Virus record (IMG/VR): IMGVR_UViG_3300025872_000037
Span: 62,001-126,000 of that record
Length of the DNA stretch: 64,000 nucleotides
Origin: a virus
Reading direction: 5' to 3' (one strand)
Position numbers and translations under genes: made by a program. Below, piece after piece: positions 1-7,733 of this stretch (the stretch's first letter is position 1; the number at the start of each line of letters is the position of its first letter). The notes under the pieces are model-generated. The model had not been told where the DNA came from and did no database searches. It saw nothing but the letters and a program-made list of their open reading frames with translations.

Positions 1-654
1 CAGTCCAAGATGATTCCTTTCGAGTCGTTCGAGGCAAAGCTTCTCAACGTTCAGATCCACAAGCTCCTGCGCGACAAGACTCAGTCCGCCAGTCGAAAGA
101 TGGCCACCGAGTACGGTGAACCGGAACTCCTCAGGGGATACGGTCTACGTAACGTCACGACGCTGGCGATTGCTCCTACCACATCCTCGAGCTTCATCCT
201 GGGCCAGGTTTCTCCATCGATCGAGCCGCTCAATTCCAACTACTTCGTGAAGGATCTCTCCAAGGGTAAGTTCACCTACAAGAATCCTTACCTCGAGACG
301 GTTCTGGAAAAGCACGGCAAGAACGACCGAAACACCTGGCAGACTATCCTCGTCAGAGGTGGATCCGTTCAACACCTCGACTTCCTCTCGGAAAACGAGA
401 AGGACGTCTTCAAGACCTTCGGTGAGATCTCACAGAAAGAGATCGTCATTCAGGCCGCGGCTCGTCAGAAGTACATCGATCAGAGCCAGAGCCTGAACCT
501 GATGATTCATCCGAAGACTTCCCCGAAAGACGTCAATCAACTTCTCATTTTTGCCTGGGAGCAGGGCGTCAAGAGCCTTTACTACCAGCGCGGAACCAAT
601 CCTGCCCAGGAACTTGGGCGTAACCTGTTGCACTGTGCATCCTGCGAAGCATGA
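1..654 (+). CDS. nrdA: Ribonucleoside-diphosphate reductase, large (alpha) subunit, C-terminal part
   Basis: The reading frame is open from the first base, so this is the 3' end of a gene that starts outside the window. The product reduces ribonucleoside diphosphates to deoxyribonucleotides for phage DNA synthesis. The visible part carries the class I alpha-subunit block NVTTLAIAPTTSSS and SIEPLNSNYF, then SLYYQRG near the end, and finishes with a CASCEA tail whose two cysteines fit the swinging-arm pair that relays electrons to the active site. The stop codon overlaps the next start (ATGA). The family assignment is clear; the N-terminal half cannot be seen. Confidence 0.95.
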   Translation, partial: QSKMIPFESFEAKLLNVQIHKLLRDKTQSASRKMATEYGEPELLRGYGLRNVTTLAIAPTTSSSFILGQVSPSIEPLNSNYFVKDLSKGKFTYKNPYLETVLEKHGKNDRNTWQTILVRGGSVQHLDFLSENEKDVFKTFGEISQKEIVIQAAARQKYIDQSQSLNLMIHPKTSPKDVNQLLIFAWEQGVKSLYYQRGTNPAQELGRNLLHCASCEA

Positions 655-833
655 AGATTGAAAAAGAATGCAATTGTTGCGGGGCTCTGTACTCCATACT
701 CTTTACGGAGCTCCCGCAGGAACTTGATCCTGAATTTGAAGATCAGGAGATGGACGAGGAATCTGAGTTTTACCCAGAGTTCTGTCCTTTCTGTGGATCT
801 CACGAATCTGACGAAGACGAGGACGAAGACTGA
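651..833 (+). CDS. Small acidic zinc-finger-like protein
   Basis: 60 residues starting in the ATGA overlap with nrdA, so translation is probably coupled. Two cysteine pairs, CNCCG near residue 7 and CPFCG near residue 45, could hold one zinc ion. The rest is strongly acidic and ends in a run of Asp/Glu. Short CxxC proteins like this are common next to nrd genes in T4-like phages, but I do not recognise a named family. No function is claimed. Confidence 0.75.
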   Translation: MKIEKECNCCGALYSILFTELPQELDPEFEDQEMDEESEFYPEFCPFCGSHESDEDEDED

Positions 834-844
834 TACATAGTACC

Positions 845-1261
845 ATGTGGTACTATCGTGGTGAACTATTTGATCCAAAGCCAGAGGAACTTGATCCGAA
901 GAAAACGATCGGATTCGTCTATCTCATCACGAACCTGGTGAATGGCCGGCTTTACGTCGGCAAGAAACTCTTTTTCTCCTCGAAGAGCAAGCAGGTCAAG
1001 GGAAAGAAAAAGAAGTTCAAGGCTGAGTCTGACTGGAGATCCTACTACGGATCGAACGCTGCGATTCAGGAGGACGTCAAGGATCTGGGTCCTGGTAGCT
1101 TCAAGAGGGAGATCCTTTACCTCTGCTCCTCGAAGTCTGAGTGTTCCTATTGGGAGGCCTACGAGCAGTTCACCCGTAAGGCCATCCTGGACCAGAAGTA
1201 CTACAACGACTGGCTGACCTGTAAGATCACCAGGAAGCACCTCAAAAATCTGCAATTTTGA
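845..1261 (+). CDS. GIY-YIG-like endonuclease domain protein
   Basis: 138 residues. The core GFVYLITNLVNGRLYVGKK (about residues 24-42) matches the start of the GIY-YIG fold, with the two tyrosines roughly a dozen residues apart. YYGSN and a later Glu-containing segment (ECSYWEAYEQF, about 100-110) sit where the fold carries its conserved Tyr/Arg and catalytic Glu. The protein is lysine-rich in the middle, as expected for a DNA binder. Stand-alone proteins of this type in T4-like phages are annotated either as homing endonucleases or as unknowns. No intron or split gene is seen here, so homing activity is not shown. Confidence 0.7.
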   Translation: MWYYRGELFDPKPEELDPKKTIGFVYLITNLVNGRLYVGKKLFFSSKSKQVKGKKKKFKAESDWRSYYGSNAAIQEDVKDLGPGSFKREILYLCSSKSECSYWEAYEQFTRKAILDQKYYNDWLTCKITRKHLKNLQF

Positions 1262-1263
1262 TG

Positions 1264-1292
1264 TTTACATCTGCCCTCTCCTGGGGTAGTAT
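1264..1292 (+). promoter_or_regulatory. Early promoter for the RNase H operon
   Basis: TTTACA (1264-1269), a 17-nt spacer and TAGTAT (1287-1292), ending 9 nt before the start codon of the RNase H gene. The same TTTAC / TAGNAT pattern recurs before many small genes in this window, which supports a shared early promoter class read by host sigma-70. Confidence 0.7.
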
Positions 1293-1301
1293 GTCTGGAC
1301 A

Positions 1302-2159
1302 ATGATCATCGTAGATTACTCTGGCGTGGCCATCGCTAACCTGTTTGCCATGCGTATCTCGGTCTCCGAGGGATTAGTTCGTCATTGCATCCTGAACTCC
1401 CTGAGACTTTACAATGCGAAGTACCGTCGGGAATACGGCCAGATGGTTCTGGCCTGTGACGGCGGTGGCACCTGGCGTCGCGAGATGTTCCCTCAGTACA
1501 AGGCTTCCCGCAAGGCCGCCCGTGAGTCGGGGGACATCGACTGGAAGGAATTCTTCCGGATCCTCGGCAATGTTCGAGACGAGATTCGCGAGAACCTCCC
1601 CTTCAAGGTCGTACACCTGCAGGGAGTCGAGGCCGATGACATCATCGCCACGCTCACCGATAGCACCCAGGAGTTTGGAAAGCATGAGCCGGTCATGATC
1701 ATTTCCTCCGATAAGGACTTCGTTCAGCTCCATCGGTACAAGAATGTTCGTCAGTACAGCCCGATGGCCAAGGAGTTCGTCAAGGAGAAGGATCCGGTTC
1801 GTTACCTGCAGGAGCACGTTCTGCGTGGCGATACTGGTGACGGTGTTCCGAATGTTCTTTCTCCGGATGATGTGTTTGTCTCCGGTGGCCGTCAGACACC
1901 TCTTCGTGCCAAACTCATGGATGAGTGGATCTCTAACTGGGATTCACTGCAGACCAAGATGACGGCTGAGCAATATCGCAATTTCCAGCGCAATCAAGCT
2001 CTGATCGATCTCACAAAAATTCCCTCCGCCAAGAAGACGGAGATCATAAATACTTTCGAATCTGTGAAACCGGCTTCGAACACATTGAATTACTTGGTTG
2101 AAAAACGTTGCTCCCAGCTCATCGAGTGTGCGGAGGAATTTAACACCGTCTCGCTATGA
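1302..2159 (+). CDS. rnh: RNase H / 5'-3' flap exonuclease
   Basis: 285 residues, close to T4 RNase H (305). This enzyme removes RNA primers and flaps from lagging-strand fragments. Acidic metal-binding motifs of the flap-nuclease family are in the right order: IIVDYSG at the N-terminus, ACDGGGTWRREMFPQYKASR around residue 50, VEADDIIATL around 110 and ISSDKDFVQL around 130, followed by GDTGDGVPNV, the helix-hairpin-helix region. It has its own TTTACA/TAGTAT promoter, and its stop overlaps the next start (ATGA). Confidence 0.92.
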   Translation: MIIVDYSGVAIANLFAMRISVSEGLVRHCILNSLRLYNAKYRREYGQMVLACDGGGTWRREMFPQYKASRKAARESGDIDWKEFFRILGNVRDEIRENLPFKVVHLQGVEADDIIATLTDSTQEFGKHEPVMIISSDKDFVQLHRYKNVRQYSPMAKEFVKEKDPVRYLQEHVLRGDTGDGVPNVLSPDDVFVSGGRQTPLRAKLMDEWISNWDSLQTKMTAEQYRNFQRNQALIDLTKIPSAKKTEIINTFESVKPASNTLNYLVEKRCSQLIECAEEFNTVSL

Positions 2160-2599
2160 ATAAGTTTAAACCGACAGAGGTGTTCGAGATTTTCGATCTT
2201 GTGCAGAAAGCCGAGACGAAAGAAGAACGCGTTGCCATCCTGAAGGAGAACAACTGTCTCGCAATCCGAGATGTTCTCCGTGCAGCCTTTGACGACACAA
2301 TCGTCTTCACCGTTCCCCCTGGCGCACCTCCGTTCAAGGAGACGCTGTCCACGGAAGGAAGGTCTCCGACCACTCTGATGAGATCCACGAAGGATTTCAC
2401 GTACTTCGTGAAGCGTGGCAAAGGAGATGCTCTCAAGCAGACCAAGCGAGAGACTTTGTTTCTTCGTATGCTCGAGGGAATTCATCCGCGTGACGCAGCG
2501 ATTGTCATCGCGATGAAGGACAAGAAGCTGCAGGAACAATACCCTGCTATCAGCAAGGAACTCGTGAAGGCCGTCTGGCCTGACCTGATTTTATCTTGA
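2156..2599 (+). CDS. Conserved T4-like phage protein (DUF6433-like)
   Basis: 147 residues, starting in the ATGA overlap with RNase H. The N-terminal half has the pattern I associate with the DUF6433 family of marine T4-like phages: a helical start with KEERVAILKEN, then FTVPPGAPPFKE. The C-terminal half is basic and helical. The function is not known. Its fixed place next to replication genes in related phages hints at a replication or recombination role, but this is inference only. Confidence 0.75.
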   Translation: MNKFKPTEVFEIFDLVQKAETKEERVAILKENNCLAIRDVLRAAFDDTIVFTVPPGAPPFKETLSTEGRSPTTLMRSTKDFTYFVKRGKGDALKQTKRETLFLRMLEGIHPRDAAIVIAMKDKKLQEQYPAISKELVKAVWPDLILS

Positions 2600-2653
2600 C
2601 GGCACAGTGTGCCCACTACATCATGGTTCACGCAAAACACAACAGCGAGATAC

Positions 2654-2836
2654 ATGATCACAAACCAACTGGAAAGACTCAAGCAAGATTCAGTGGAACT
2701 CGATTACTTCATTCAGCGCCTCCAGAAGGAGGGCAATGAGAAGCGAGTGAAGGCCATACAGAACAAACAGAAATACCTTGAGGAATACATCCAGACAATG
2801 CAACAAGTGAATACCATGGCGGAGGTCGCCGCCTGA
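2654..2836 (+). CDS. Small coiled-coil protein, unknown function
   Basis: 60 residues from ATG 2654. A GTG at 2609 would extend it by 15 residues, but the ATG is preferred because a purine-rich stretch lies just before it and the extension has no family support. The sequence is almost entirely charged helix (LERLKQD, IQRLQKEG, QKYLEEYIQ), typical of a short coiled coil. Not recognised. Confidence 0.6.
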   Translation: MITNQLERLKQDSVELDYFIQRLQKEGNEKRVKAIQNKQKYLEEYIQTMQQVNTMAEVAA

Positions 2837-2845
2837 TCTTTGTGA

Positions 2846-2874
2846 TTTACAGACCTGCACCGGCAGGTTAGATT
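2846..2874 (+). promoter_or_regulatory. Early promoter with an inverted repeat filling the spacer
   Basis: TTTACA (2846-2851), 17-nt spacer, TAGATT (2869-2874). The spacer contains the perfect inverted repeat ACCTGC-ACCG-GCAGGT (2853-2868), a good candidate operator. It reads toward the gene at 2890. Confidence 0.6.
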
Positions 2875-2889
2875 GATTGTCCTTTCGTT

Positions 2890-3462
2890 ATGAACATCTT
2901 TGTCTTAGATTCTTCACCCGTGCTTGCTGCACAACAGCAGTGTGACAAGCACGTGGTGAAGATGATCGTGGAATCAGCCCAGATGCTGAGTACCGCTCAC
3001 CGCCTGCTTGATGGTAAGATGCGATCCGTTGTCAGATCCAATATCGATACCGGCAAGACCCGTAAAGCCAAGATCTGGGAACTCACCGATAAAACTCTTG
3101 ACTCCACACTGTACGGTGCGGTGCACATGGGTCATCCTTGCACCATCTGGACCATGGAATCCATGGCCAATTACCTGTGGCACTATGAGCACTTCTGTGC
3201 GCTGTGTGACGAGTACACCTACCGTTACGGCAAGAAGCACGGCACCGACGAGAAGCTCCGTTTCGTGCTAGACCAGGCTCCCTCTAACATACCTGACATT
3301 CCTCAGACACCATTCCGCCTGGCGATGAAGTCAAATCCCGAGTGCATGAATGAGAACGATCCCGTGACTTCCTATCGTAAATTCTACCAGACAAAGCAGG
3401 GTCGCTTCAAGATGGTCTGGACGAAGCGTAACCGCCCTGACTGGTTCACAGTTTCTGCCTAA
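2890..3462 (+). CDS. Conserved phage protein with CDKHVVKM motif
   Basis: 190 residues. The opening MNIFVLDSSPVLAAQQQCDK followed by HVVKMIVESAQMLSTAHR is a signature seen in many T4-like marine phages and some bacteria. Related proteins are sometimes labelled pyrimidine-dimer glycosylase-like, but I see no direct proof of that activity and do not adopt the name. Conserved Cys, His and Lys residues near the N-terminus suggest an enzyme. It has its own TTTACA/TAGATT promoter and lies one base before the FmdB-like gene. Confidence 0.75.
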   Translation: MNIFVLDSSPVLAAQQQCDKHVVKMIVESAQMLSTAHRLLDGKMRSVVRSNIDTGKTRKAKIWELTDKTLDSTLYGAVHMGHPCTIWTMESMANYLWHYEHFCALCDEYTYRYGKKHGTDEKLRFVLDQAPSNIPDIPQTPFRLAMKSNPECMNENDPVTSYRKFYQTKQGRFKMVWTKRNRPDWFTVSA

Positions 3463-3463
3463 T

Positions 3464-3715
3464 ATGCCTAACTATGATTTCACCTGCCAATCTTGTGGTC
3501 ACGAATTCGAACAGATCGTTCCATTCGAGGATCGAGATTCACCACTGAAGTGCCCGAGCTGTGGCAAGAAGAAGGTATCTCGTGGGGTCTCCGCAGTCAA
3601 GATGTCTTATTCCAGCCTCAAGTCTAACGTCAGCCGAGCTGGGAGCGGTTGGAATGACGTCCTTAGAAAGGTGAAGAAAGGTTCAGGCAGATCCAATACT
3701 ATCCGAACTCGCTAA
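3464..3715 (+). CDS. FmdB-type zinc-ribbon protein
   Basis: 83 residues. MPNYDFTCQSCGHEFE with a CxxC, then CPSCGKKKV about 20 residues later, is the classic FmdB/type I zinc ribbon. The C-terminal half is basic with no fold signature. Such proteins are widespread regulators or unknowns. Its stop overlaps the phoH start, so the two are probably translated together. Confidence 0.8.
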   Translation: MPNYDFTCQSCGHEFEQIVPFEDRDSPLKCPSCGKKKVSRGVSAVKMSYSSLKSNVSRAGSGWNDVLRKVKKGSGRSNTIRTR

Positions 3716-4458
3716 TGGCAAAATCAAAGAAACAGAAACAAGCTCAGCCACCAGTCTCTCTTCCGAAGTTTGACTCCCTCAAGGTCATCGAACCTTTGAC
3801 GAAGTCTCAGGAGAAAGTCTTCAAGGCATTCGAGAAGAACAATCACCTTTGCCTATCTGGTTGTGCCGGTACTGGAAAAACGTTTTTGGCCATGTACCTG
3901 GCGTTCCAGGAGATCATGAGTGGCAAGTCAAAGGCCGACAAGATCATCATCGTTCGTTCGATTGTTCCTACTCGTGACATTGGTTTCTTGCCGGGAGATC
4001 GTGCCGAGAAGGAGTCCACGTACTTGTATCCGTACATTGCGATCTGCGCCGAGCTATTCGGAGATCCGATGGCCTGGAACAAACTGGTCGCCAAGAAGCA
4101 GGTGGAGTTCCTGACCACATCCTTCGTGCGTGGTATCACTCTGAGGGATTCTATCGTCATCATCGATGAGATGCAGAACCTCACTTTCCATGAACTCGAT
4201 TCCATCATCACCCGTCTGGGTGACGGTTGCCGCCTCATCATGTGCGGTGATTACTACCAGACAGATCTGGAGAAGAAGAACGACAAGAGTGGAATCCTGG
4301 AGTTCATGGAGATCATCGAGCAGATGAAGTATTTTTATTGCATCGAATTCGGCTGGCAGGACATCGTCCGTTCAGGCCTGGTTCGAGATTACATCATGAC
4401 GAAGGAGATCGTGCAGAAACAGAAATCAAAGCAACCACAAGGAAATGAAAAGAGGTAA
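3715..4458 (+). CDS. phoH: PhoH-like P-loop ATPase
   Basis: 247 residues. Walker A is GCAGTGKT (about residues 49-56) and Walker B is IVIIDEMQN, with the PhoH-typical PGDRAEKESTYLYPY segment between them and RLIMCGDYYQTDL after. PhoH-like ATPases are common in marine phages; proposed roles include RNA handling with RNases, but the exact phage role is unproven. It overlaps the next gene by 14 nt. Confidence 0.92.
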   Translation: MAKSKKQKQAQPPVSLPKFDSLKVIEPLTKSQEKVFKAFEKNNHLCLSGCAGTGKTFLAMYLAFQEIMSGKSKADKIIIVRSIVPTRDIGFLPGDRAEKESTYLYPYIAICAELFGDPMAWNKLVAKKQVEFLTTSFVRGITLRDSIVIIDEMQNLTFHELDSIITRLGDGCRLIMCGDYYQTDLEKKNDKSGILEFMEIIEQMKYFYCIEFGWQDIVRSGLVRDYIMTKEIVQKQKSKQPQGNEKR

Positions 4459-4639
4459 AGCCCGGGATAAGTACGCAGAGATGGATGAGTTCGAGCGTAA
4501 GGCTCGCAAGAACAAGAAGAGCCGTCGTTCTGACGAATCTGATCAATATGAATCTTCACATGGCAGAATTAATCCACATGACTTCCTCGATGAGGAAGAA
4601 GAGTTCTACAGCGAACTCGAGAGGTTAGATCGTAACTGA
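4445..4639 (+). CDS. Small charged protein downstream of phoH, unknown
   Basis: 64 residues, starting inside the 3' end of phoH and ending in the start codon of the nuclease gene. A basic N-terminal half (KARKNKKSRR) is followed by an acidic C-terminal half (DFLDEEEEFYSELE). It is likely disordered or a partner peptide. A similar small gene often follows phoH in T4-like cyanophages, but I know of no function. Confidence 0.65.
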   Translation: MKRGKARDKYAEMDEFERKARKNKKSRRSDESDQYESSHGRINPHDFLDEEEEFYSELERLDRN

Positions 4640-5310
4640 TGCCATTCATACACCAGAGAGTTGACATCGGATACGCCGATCTCCCCTGCGAAACGGGGGA
4701 GAAGGGGCGTAACTATGTCACTCCCCAGGGAAAGAAGTACCCATCGATCACCACGGTCTTGTCGATCCTTTCAAGGCAAAAGATTCTGGAGTGGAGAAAA
4801 CGAGTGGGTGAAGAGGAGGCCAATGCCATATCCCGTGCTGCGGCCGGGCGTGGGACAAGCGTCCATACTCTGGTCGAGAAATATCTCAACAATGAGGTGA
4901 TGGACGAATCTGCTATGCCAAATGCCAAGGCGGCCTTTCGGTCTCTGCAACCGATCCTCGACGCTCATGTCGGCAAGATCTTCATACAGGAAGCACCTCT
5001 GTACTCAGATCACCTGCAGGTTGCCGGCAGATGTGACCTCGTCGCTGAGTTTGATGGCAAGATCTCCATCGTGGACATCAAGACCTCAAAGCGAGTCAAG
5101 GATGCCAGTGAGATCTCATCTTACTTCATGCAGGAGGCCGCCTATGCCATCATGTTCGAGGAACGAACCGGGATCCCAGTGACCAACCTCGTAACCGTCA
5201 TGTCGGTCGATTTCGCAGATCCGATCATCTTCAGAGAGAAGAGAGACAACTGGACAAAATCACTTAGAGAAACCATCGCAAAATATCAGTCAGAACAGAT
5301 ACATACTTGA
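4639..5310 (+). CDS. PD-(D/E)XK nuclease (RecB/Cas4-like exonuclease)
   Basis: 223 residues. The catalytic block reads GRCDLVAEF ... ISIVDIKTSK around residues 132-152, that is GxxD followed by (D/E)xK, as in RecB-family nucleases. It is preceded by RGTSVHTLVEKYL, which carries the helical His typical of the same family, and followed by YFMQEAAYAIMFEE with the conserved Q...Y. Likely a DNA exonuclease for recombination or host DNA breakdown. No four-cysteine iron-sulfur cluster is seen, so Cas4 itself is unlikely. Confidence 0.85.
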   Translation: MPFIHQRVDIGYADLPCETGEKGRNYVTPQGKKYPSITTVLSILSRQKILEWRKRVGEEEANAISRAAAGRGTSVHTLVEKYLNNEVMDESAMPNAKAAFRSLQPILDAHVGKIFIQEAPLYSDHLQVAGRCDLVAEFDGKISIVDIKTSKRVKDASEISSYFMQEAAYAIMFEERTGIPVTNLVTVMSVDFADPIIFREKRDNWTKSLRETIAKYQSEQIHT

Positions 5311-5934
5311 ATGAACCACAAACCTTTGTTATCAAGCCCGATCGCCGAGATGCTGGGTGTCGACAAGAAGAATCAGGCCGCCTTTACCGATAAGGCACTC
5401 GCCCATCTTCACGAGTACTACATCACTGGCACCATCGAGGAGGCCAACAAGTACACCGAATGGTTCAACCAGATCCGGCACGCCCCGCCGACTGACATCA
5501 TCAAGCTTTACATCAACTCAGAGGGTGGTAGCCTCTGGACGGCGATTCAGTTCATGCGAGTCATCCGAGAGTGCAAGGCTCCGGTAGTTGCTTCGGTTGA
5601 AGGCGCTTGCATGAGTGCGGCCACGATCATCTTCCTGATGTCTGATACCTACGAGATCTCTCCACACTCGATGTTCATGTTCCACAACTATTCAGGTGGC
5701 ACCATCGGAAAGGGTGGCGAGATGATCGACCAGATCAAGCACGAGCGAGTCTGGTCCGAGAAGCTTCTCTTCGAGATCTACCAGAACTTTTTGACGGATG
5801 CCGAGATACGAGCGATCCTGGAGAACAAGGACATCTGGATGACCGCGGAGGAAGTTGTTTCACGATTGAACAAGAAGGCCAAGATTCTGGCCAAGAAGAA
5901 GATCAAGAGTACCAAGGGGTTGGATACCAACTAG
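5311..5934 (+). CDS. clpP: ClpP-like serine protease subunit
   Basis: 207 residues, the usual ClpP length. The fold motifs LYINSEGGS, the nucleophile Ser102 in EGACMSAAT and the catalytic His125 in MFMFHNYSGG are all present, followed by the helical region ending WMTAEEV. ClpP forms a barrel that degrades unfolded proteins fed by a Clp ATPase. No ATPase is seen in the window, so it may use the host ClpX/ClpA or act alone, for example in head maturation. This is inference. The gene begins directly after the stop codon of the nuclease gene. Confidence 0.9.
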   Translation: MNHKPLLSSPIAEMLGVDKKNQAAFTDKALAHLHEYYITGTIEEANKYTEWFNQIRHAPPTDIIKLYINSEGGSLWTAIQFMRVIRECKAPVVASVEGACMSAATIIFLMSDTYEISPHSMFMFHNYSGGTIGKGGEMIDQIKHERVWSEKLLFEIYQNFLTDAEIRAILENKDIWMTAEEVVSRLNKKAKILAKKKIKSTKGLDTN

Positions 5935-5950
5935 TTAGGTCACCGTTGGG

Positions 5951-6006
5951 TATCAACGGCTTAGGTAATTCTTAGTTGTTTACGTTTGCGCAGCATGTGC
6001 TAGTAT
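5951..6006 (+). promoter_or_regulatory. Boxed early promoter (box + TTTAC / TAGTAT)
   Basis: Upstream box TATCAACGGCTTAGGTAA (from 5951), TTTACG at 5979-5984 and TAGTAT at 6001-6006. The C of CAACG (5954) is 47 nt before the -10 element, as at six other promoters in this window. The inverted repeat CCGTTG-ggtat-CAACGG (5943-5959) overlaps the box. Confidence 0.7.
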
Positions 6007-6012
6007 GCTGCC

Positions 6013-6252
6013 ATGATGAATAACAACACGACTACTGTTCTTGATGCGGTCTTCGATCTCGAGCGCGATGCTCGCAAGGCCGCTGACCACTACGCTTTCC
6101 GGGTAGGTTACCTCGAGGCTCAGCTGAAGTACACGATTTCTTCCGGTGAGGCCAAAGGCATCAAGATCACCAATCTCGAGGCTTACGTCAAGTGGGCCAA
6201 TGAGCTGATCGCTCAATCCCTCAAGGATGCCAACCGGTTGGCTCCTCGTTGA
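6013..6252 (+). CDS. Small early protein, unknown
   Basis: 79 residues from ATG 6013 (a second in-frame ATG follows immediately). Mostly helical and charged, with no cysteine pairs or membrane segment. It stands alone behind its own boxed promoter, 7 nt from the -10 element to the start codon, so the mRNA leader must be very short. Not recognised; placement suggests an early host-takeover protein. Confidence 0.65.
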   Translation: MMNNNTTTVLDAVFDLERDARKAADHYAFRVGYLEAQLKYTISSGEAKGIKITNLEAYVKWANELIAQSLKDANRLAPR

Positions 6253-6307
6253 ATCAACGGCTTAGGTAGTTCTTCGTTGTTTACTCTCTGAACGTTTTTG
6301 CTAGTAT
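6252..6307 (+). promoter_or_regulatory. Boxed early promoter
   Basis: Box AATCAACGGCTTAGGTAG begins at the last base of the previous stop codon. TTTACT lies at 6280-6285 and TAGTAT at 6302-6307. CAACG to -10 distance is 47 nt. Confidence 0.7.
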
Positions 6308-6313
6308 TTCCTC

Positions 6314-6511
6314 ATGAAACAAGAATTCGTCTCTGTTCACCTCACCGAATCCGCTGGCGACATGGCTCGTCTGGATGACGTGTACCGTACCATCACGGCG
6401 GTCAACCGTCTCCTCGGTACCAACCTCTCGGTTCGTATCGAGTTCACCGACGGCATCAATGTTGTCTCCCCCGATTCGGCCAAGTATGCTGAGGCCCTTG
6501 TGACCAACTAA
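6314..6511 (+). CDS. Small early protein, unknown
   Basis: 65 residues, monocistronic start behind its own boxed promoter, followed 4 nt later by the next small gene. Predicted mixed alpha/beta, acidic, no motif recognised. Related in context, not in sequence, to the neighbours at 6013 and 6516. Confidence 0.6.
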   Translation: MKQEFVSVHLTESAGDMARLDDVYRTITAVNRLLGTNLSVRIEFTDGINVVSPDSAKYAEALVTN

Positions 6512-6515
6512 TCCT

Positions 6516-6716
6516 ATGGAAAATACTCCCCACTTCAGTTCTCCGAGCCATATCGTGTCAGAAAAGTATCACGAGGGCATCAACCTCCTGATCGCCGATC
6601 TCCTTGAGACGGCCGACGAGTTTGGCATCGATCGCAAGAACATCCCGACCGACTTCGTCCAGAATTACCTGGACTCAGTTGCCGAGGACATCTTCGACAC
6701 CATCGACCACAGCTAA
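6516..6716 (+). CDS. Small acidic protein, unknown
   Basis: 66 residues, acidic and helical (ETADEFGIDRK, NYLDSVAEDIFDTID). It starts 4 nt after the previous stop, so it shares that promoter. No recognised family. Confidence 0.6.
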   Translation: MENTPHFSSPSHIVSEKYHEGINLLIADLLETADEFGIDRKNIPTDFVQNYLDSVAEDIFDTIDHS

Positions 6717-6717
6717 C

Positions 6718-6945
6718 GTGTATACCCACAACGCCACCACCGCCCGACTCATTGCGGCAGGCATCTTGCCTGATCCCAACTTCGTTCCTCGCGAGACCAA
6801 GGTCAACCGGTTTGGCGTGATGATCTGGGACCACAAGACCGCCGGGCATTGTCAGGTCCTCTCCGGCGAGAGCTGGAAGCAGGCCCGCAAGTACAACGTC
6901 CCCCGCAAGGGTTTCAGCTCGGTCGTCAAGTCGATCACCGGTTAA
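6718..6945 (+). CDS. Small protein with GTG start, unknown
   Basis: 75 residues from GTG 6718, one base after the previous stop. The frame is open further upstream, but that part lies wholly inside the neighbouring gene and is low-complexity Arg/Ser/Thr, so the GTG is the sensible start. Contains TKVNRFGVMIWDHKTAGHCQ and a basic C-terminus. Not recognised. It ends 6 nt before tRNA-Leu. Confidence 0.6.
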   Translation: MYTHNATTARLIAAGILPDPNFVPRETKVNRFGVMIWDHKTAGHCQVLSGESWKQARKYNVPRKGFSSVVKSITG

Positions 6946-6951
6946 TCCGTT

Positions 6952-7027
6952 GGTCGCGTAGCCCAACGGCAGAGGCAGGAGACTTAAAATCTCTTCAGTG
7001 TGGGTTCGAATCCCACCGCGACTACCA
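6952..7027 (+). tRNA. tRNA-Leu(UAA), short variable arm
   Basis: Acceptor GGTCGCG/CGCGACT with a first G-U pair, anticodon loop CTTAAAA giving anticodon TAA, T-arm GTGGG-TTCGAAT-CCCAC, encoded CCA. The variable region is only about 5 nt, whereas bacterial leucine tRNAs normally carry a long variable arm. Confidence 0.85.
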
Positions 7028-7032
7028 TCACC

Positions 7033-7683
7033 ATGGTACCTGTAGATCCATCAGAGAAGACAACTCTCGTACTCAACCGAAACTACCAGTCAAGCGGTAG
7101 GTTCTTCACCGCGCGCGCCGCCATTCGTCACATGATGAATGGCCGAGTCAAGGGGCTTGATGCCGTGGGTAACTGCGCATCCTGGAACGGTGACGAGGTG
7201 ACAGAGGTCGAGGGCTACTCGAATAGCCTGAGCTGGGCGGATCTGACGGTTGAACTGTACCATGACCAGCCTTGCCTTCGGTCAGCACCTAACGTCGTGA
7301 CCGGAGAGGAGACTCAGTGGCCGGTGCCGACCATCGTGGTCTGTACCCATCATTTCGGTTATCATGCCAGGTTAGGCCAGAACGTGTCCCTGAAGACCAT
7401 CTATGGCCTTTACAAGGGAGTCTGCCAGTACTGTCTTCAGAAAGTTCCTTTCTCAGCATCCACCAAGGACCATGTCTATCCAAAGTCCATGGGTGGTACA
7501 AATGACCAGCAGAACATTGTGCTGGCATGCCGGTCCTGCAATTCGGCCAAGGACAACTCGTACCCTTACCTAAACGTCAATGGTGAAGAGGTCAGACCGA
7601 GGTCAGCCCACCATTTCCTCAGTATGATCCCTGATGGGATGCAGATGCGAGAGGAATGGAAACAATTTTTGTTCGTTCACTAA
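7033..7683 (+). CDS. HNH endonuclease
   Basis: 216 residues from ATG 7033, only 5 nt after the CCA of tRNA-Leu. The frame is open into the tRNA, but those codons are tRNA sequence. The N-terminal TLVLNRNYQSSG is the usual lead-in of this HNH type. The catalytic region has CQYCLQK, then STKDHVYPKSMGGTNDQQN and LACRSCNSAKDN, i.e. two CxxC zinc knuckles around the DHVxPxSxGG motif. Probably a mobile homing-type nuclease lodged in the tRNA array. Confidence 0.85.
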   Translation: MVPVDPSEKTTLVLNRNYQSSGRFFTARAAIRHMMNGRVKGLDAVGNCASWNGDEVTEVEGYSNSLSWADLTVELYHDQPCLRSAPNVVTGEETQWPVPTIVVCTHHFGYHARLGQNVSLKTIYGLYKGVCQYCLQKVPFSASTKDHVYPKSMGGTNDQQNIVLACRSCNSAKDNSYPYLNVNGEEVRPRSAHHFLSMIPDGMQMREEWKQFLFVH

Positions 7684-7720
7684 TCTTTTTTGTTTACAAC
7701 GGTCAGAAAACATGATTGAG

Positions 7721-7728
7721 TATAAATA
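7721..7728 (+). promoter_or_regulatory. T4-like late promoter
   Basis: TATAAATA, an exact match to the T4 late consensus. A TTTACA at 7692-7697 is too far away (23 nt) to be its -35. The expected start site is about 7734, the beginning of a hairpin-rich non-coding stretch. Confidence 0.65.
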
Positions 7729-7733
7729 ATCAA

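Noticed and set aside
3715-4458. Helicase annotation for the P-loop ATPase
   Set aside because: Motif order and the PGD..EK segment match PhoH, not a helicase.
4639-5310. Cas4 as part of a CRISPR system
   Set aside because: No cysteine cluster and no repeats or other cas genes nearby; a RecB-type phage exonuclease fits better.
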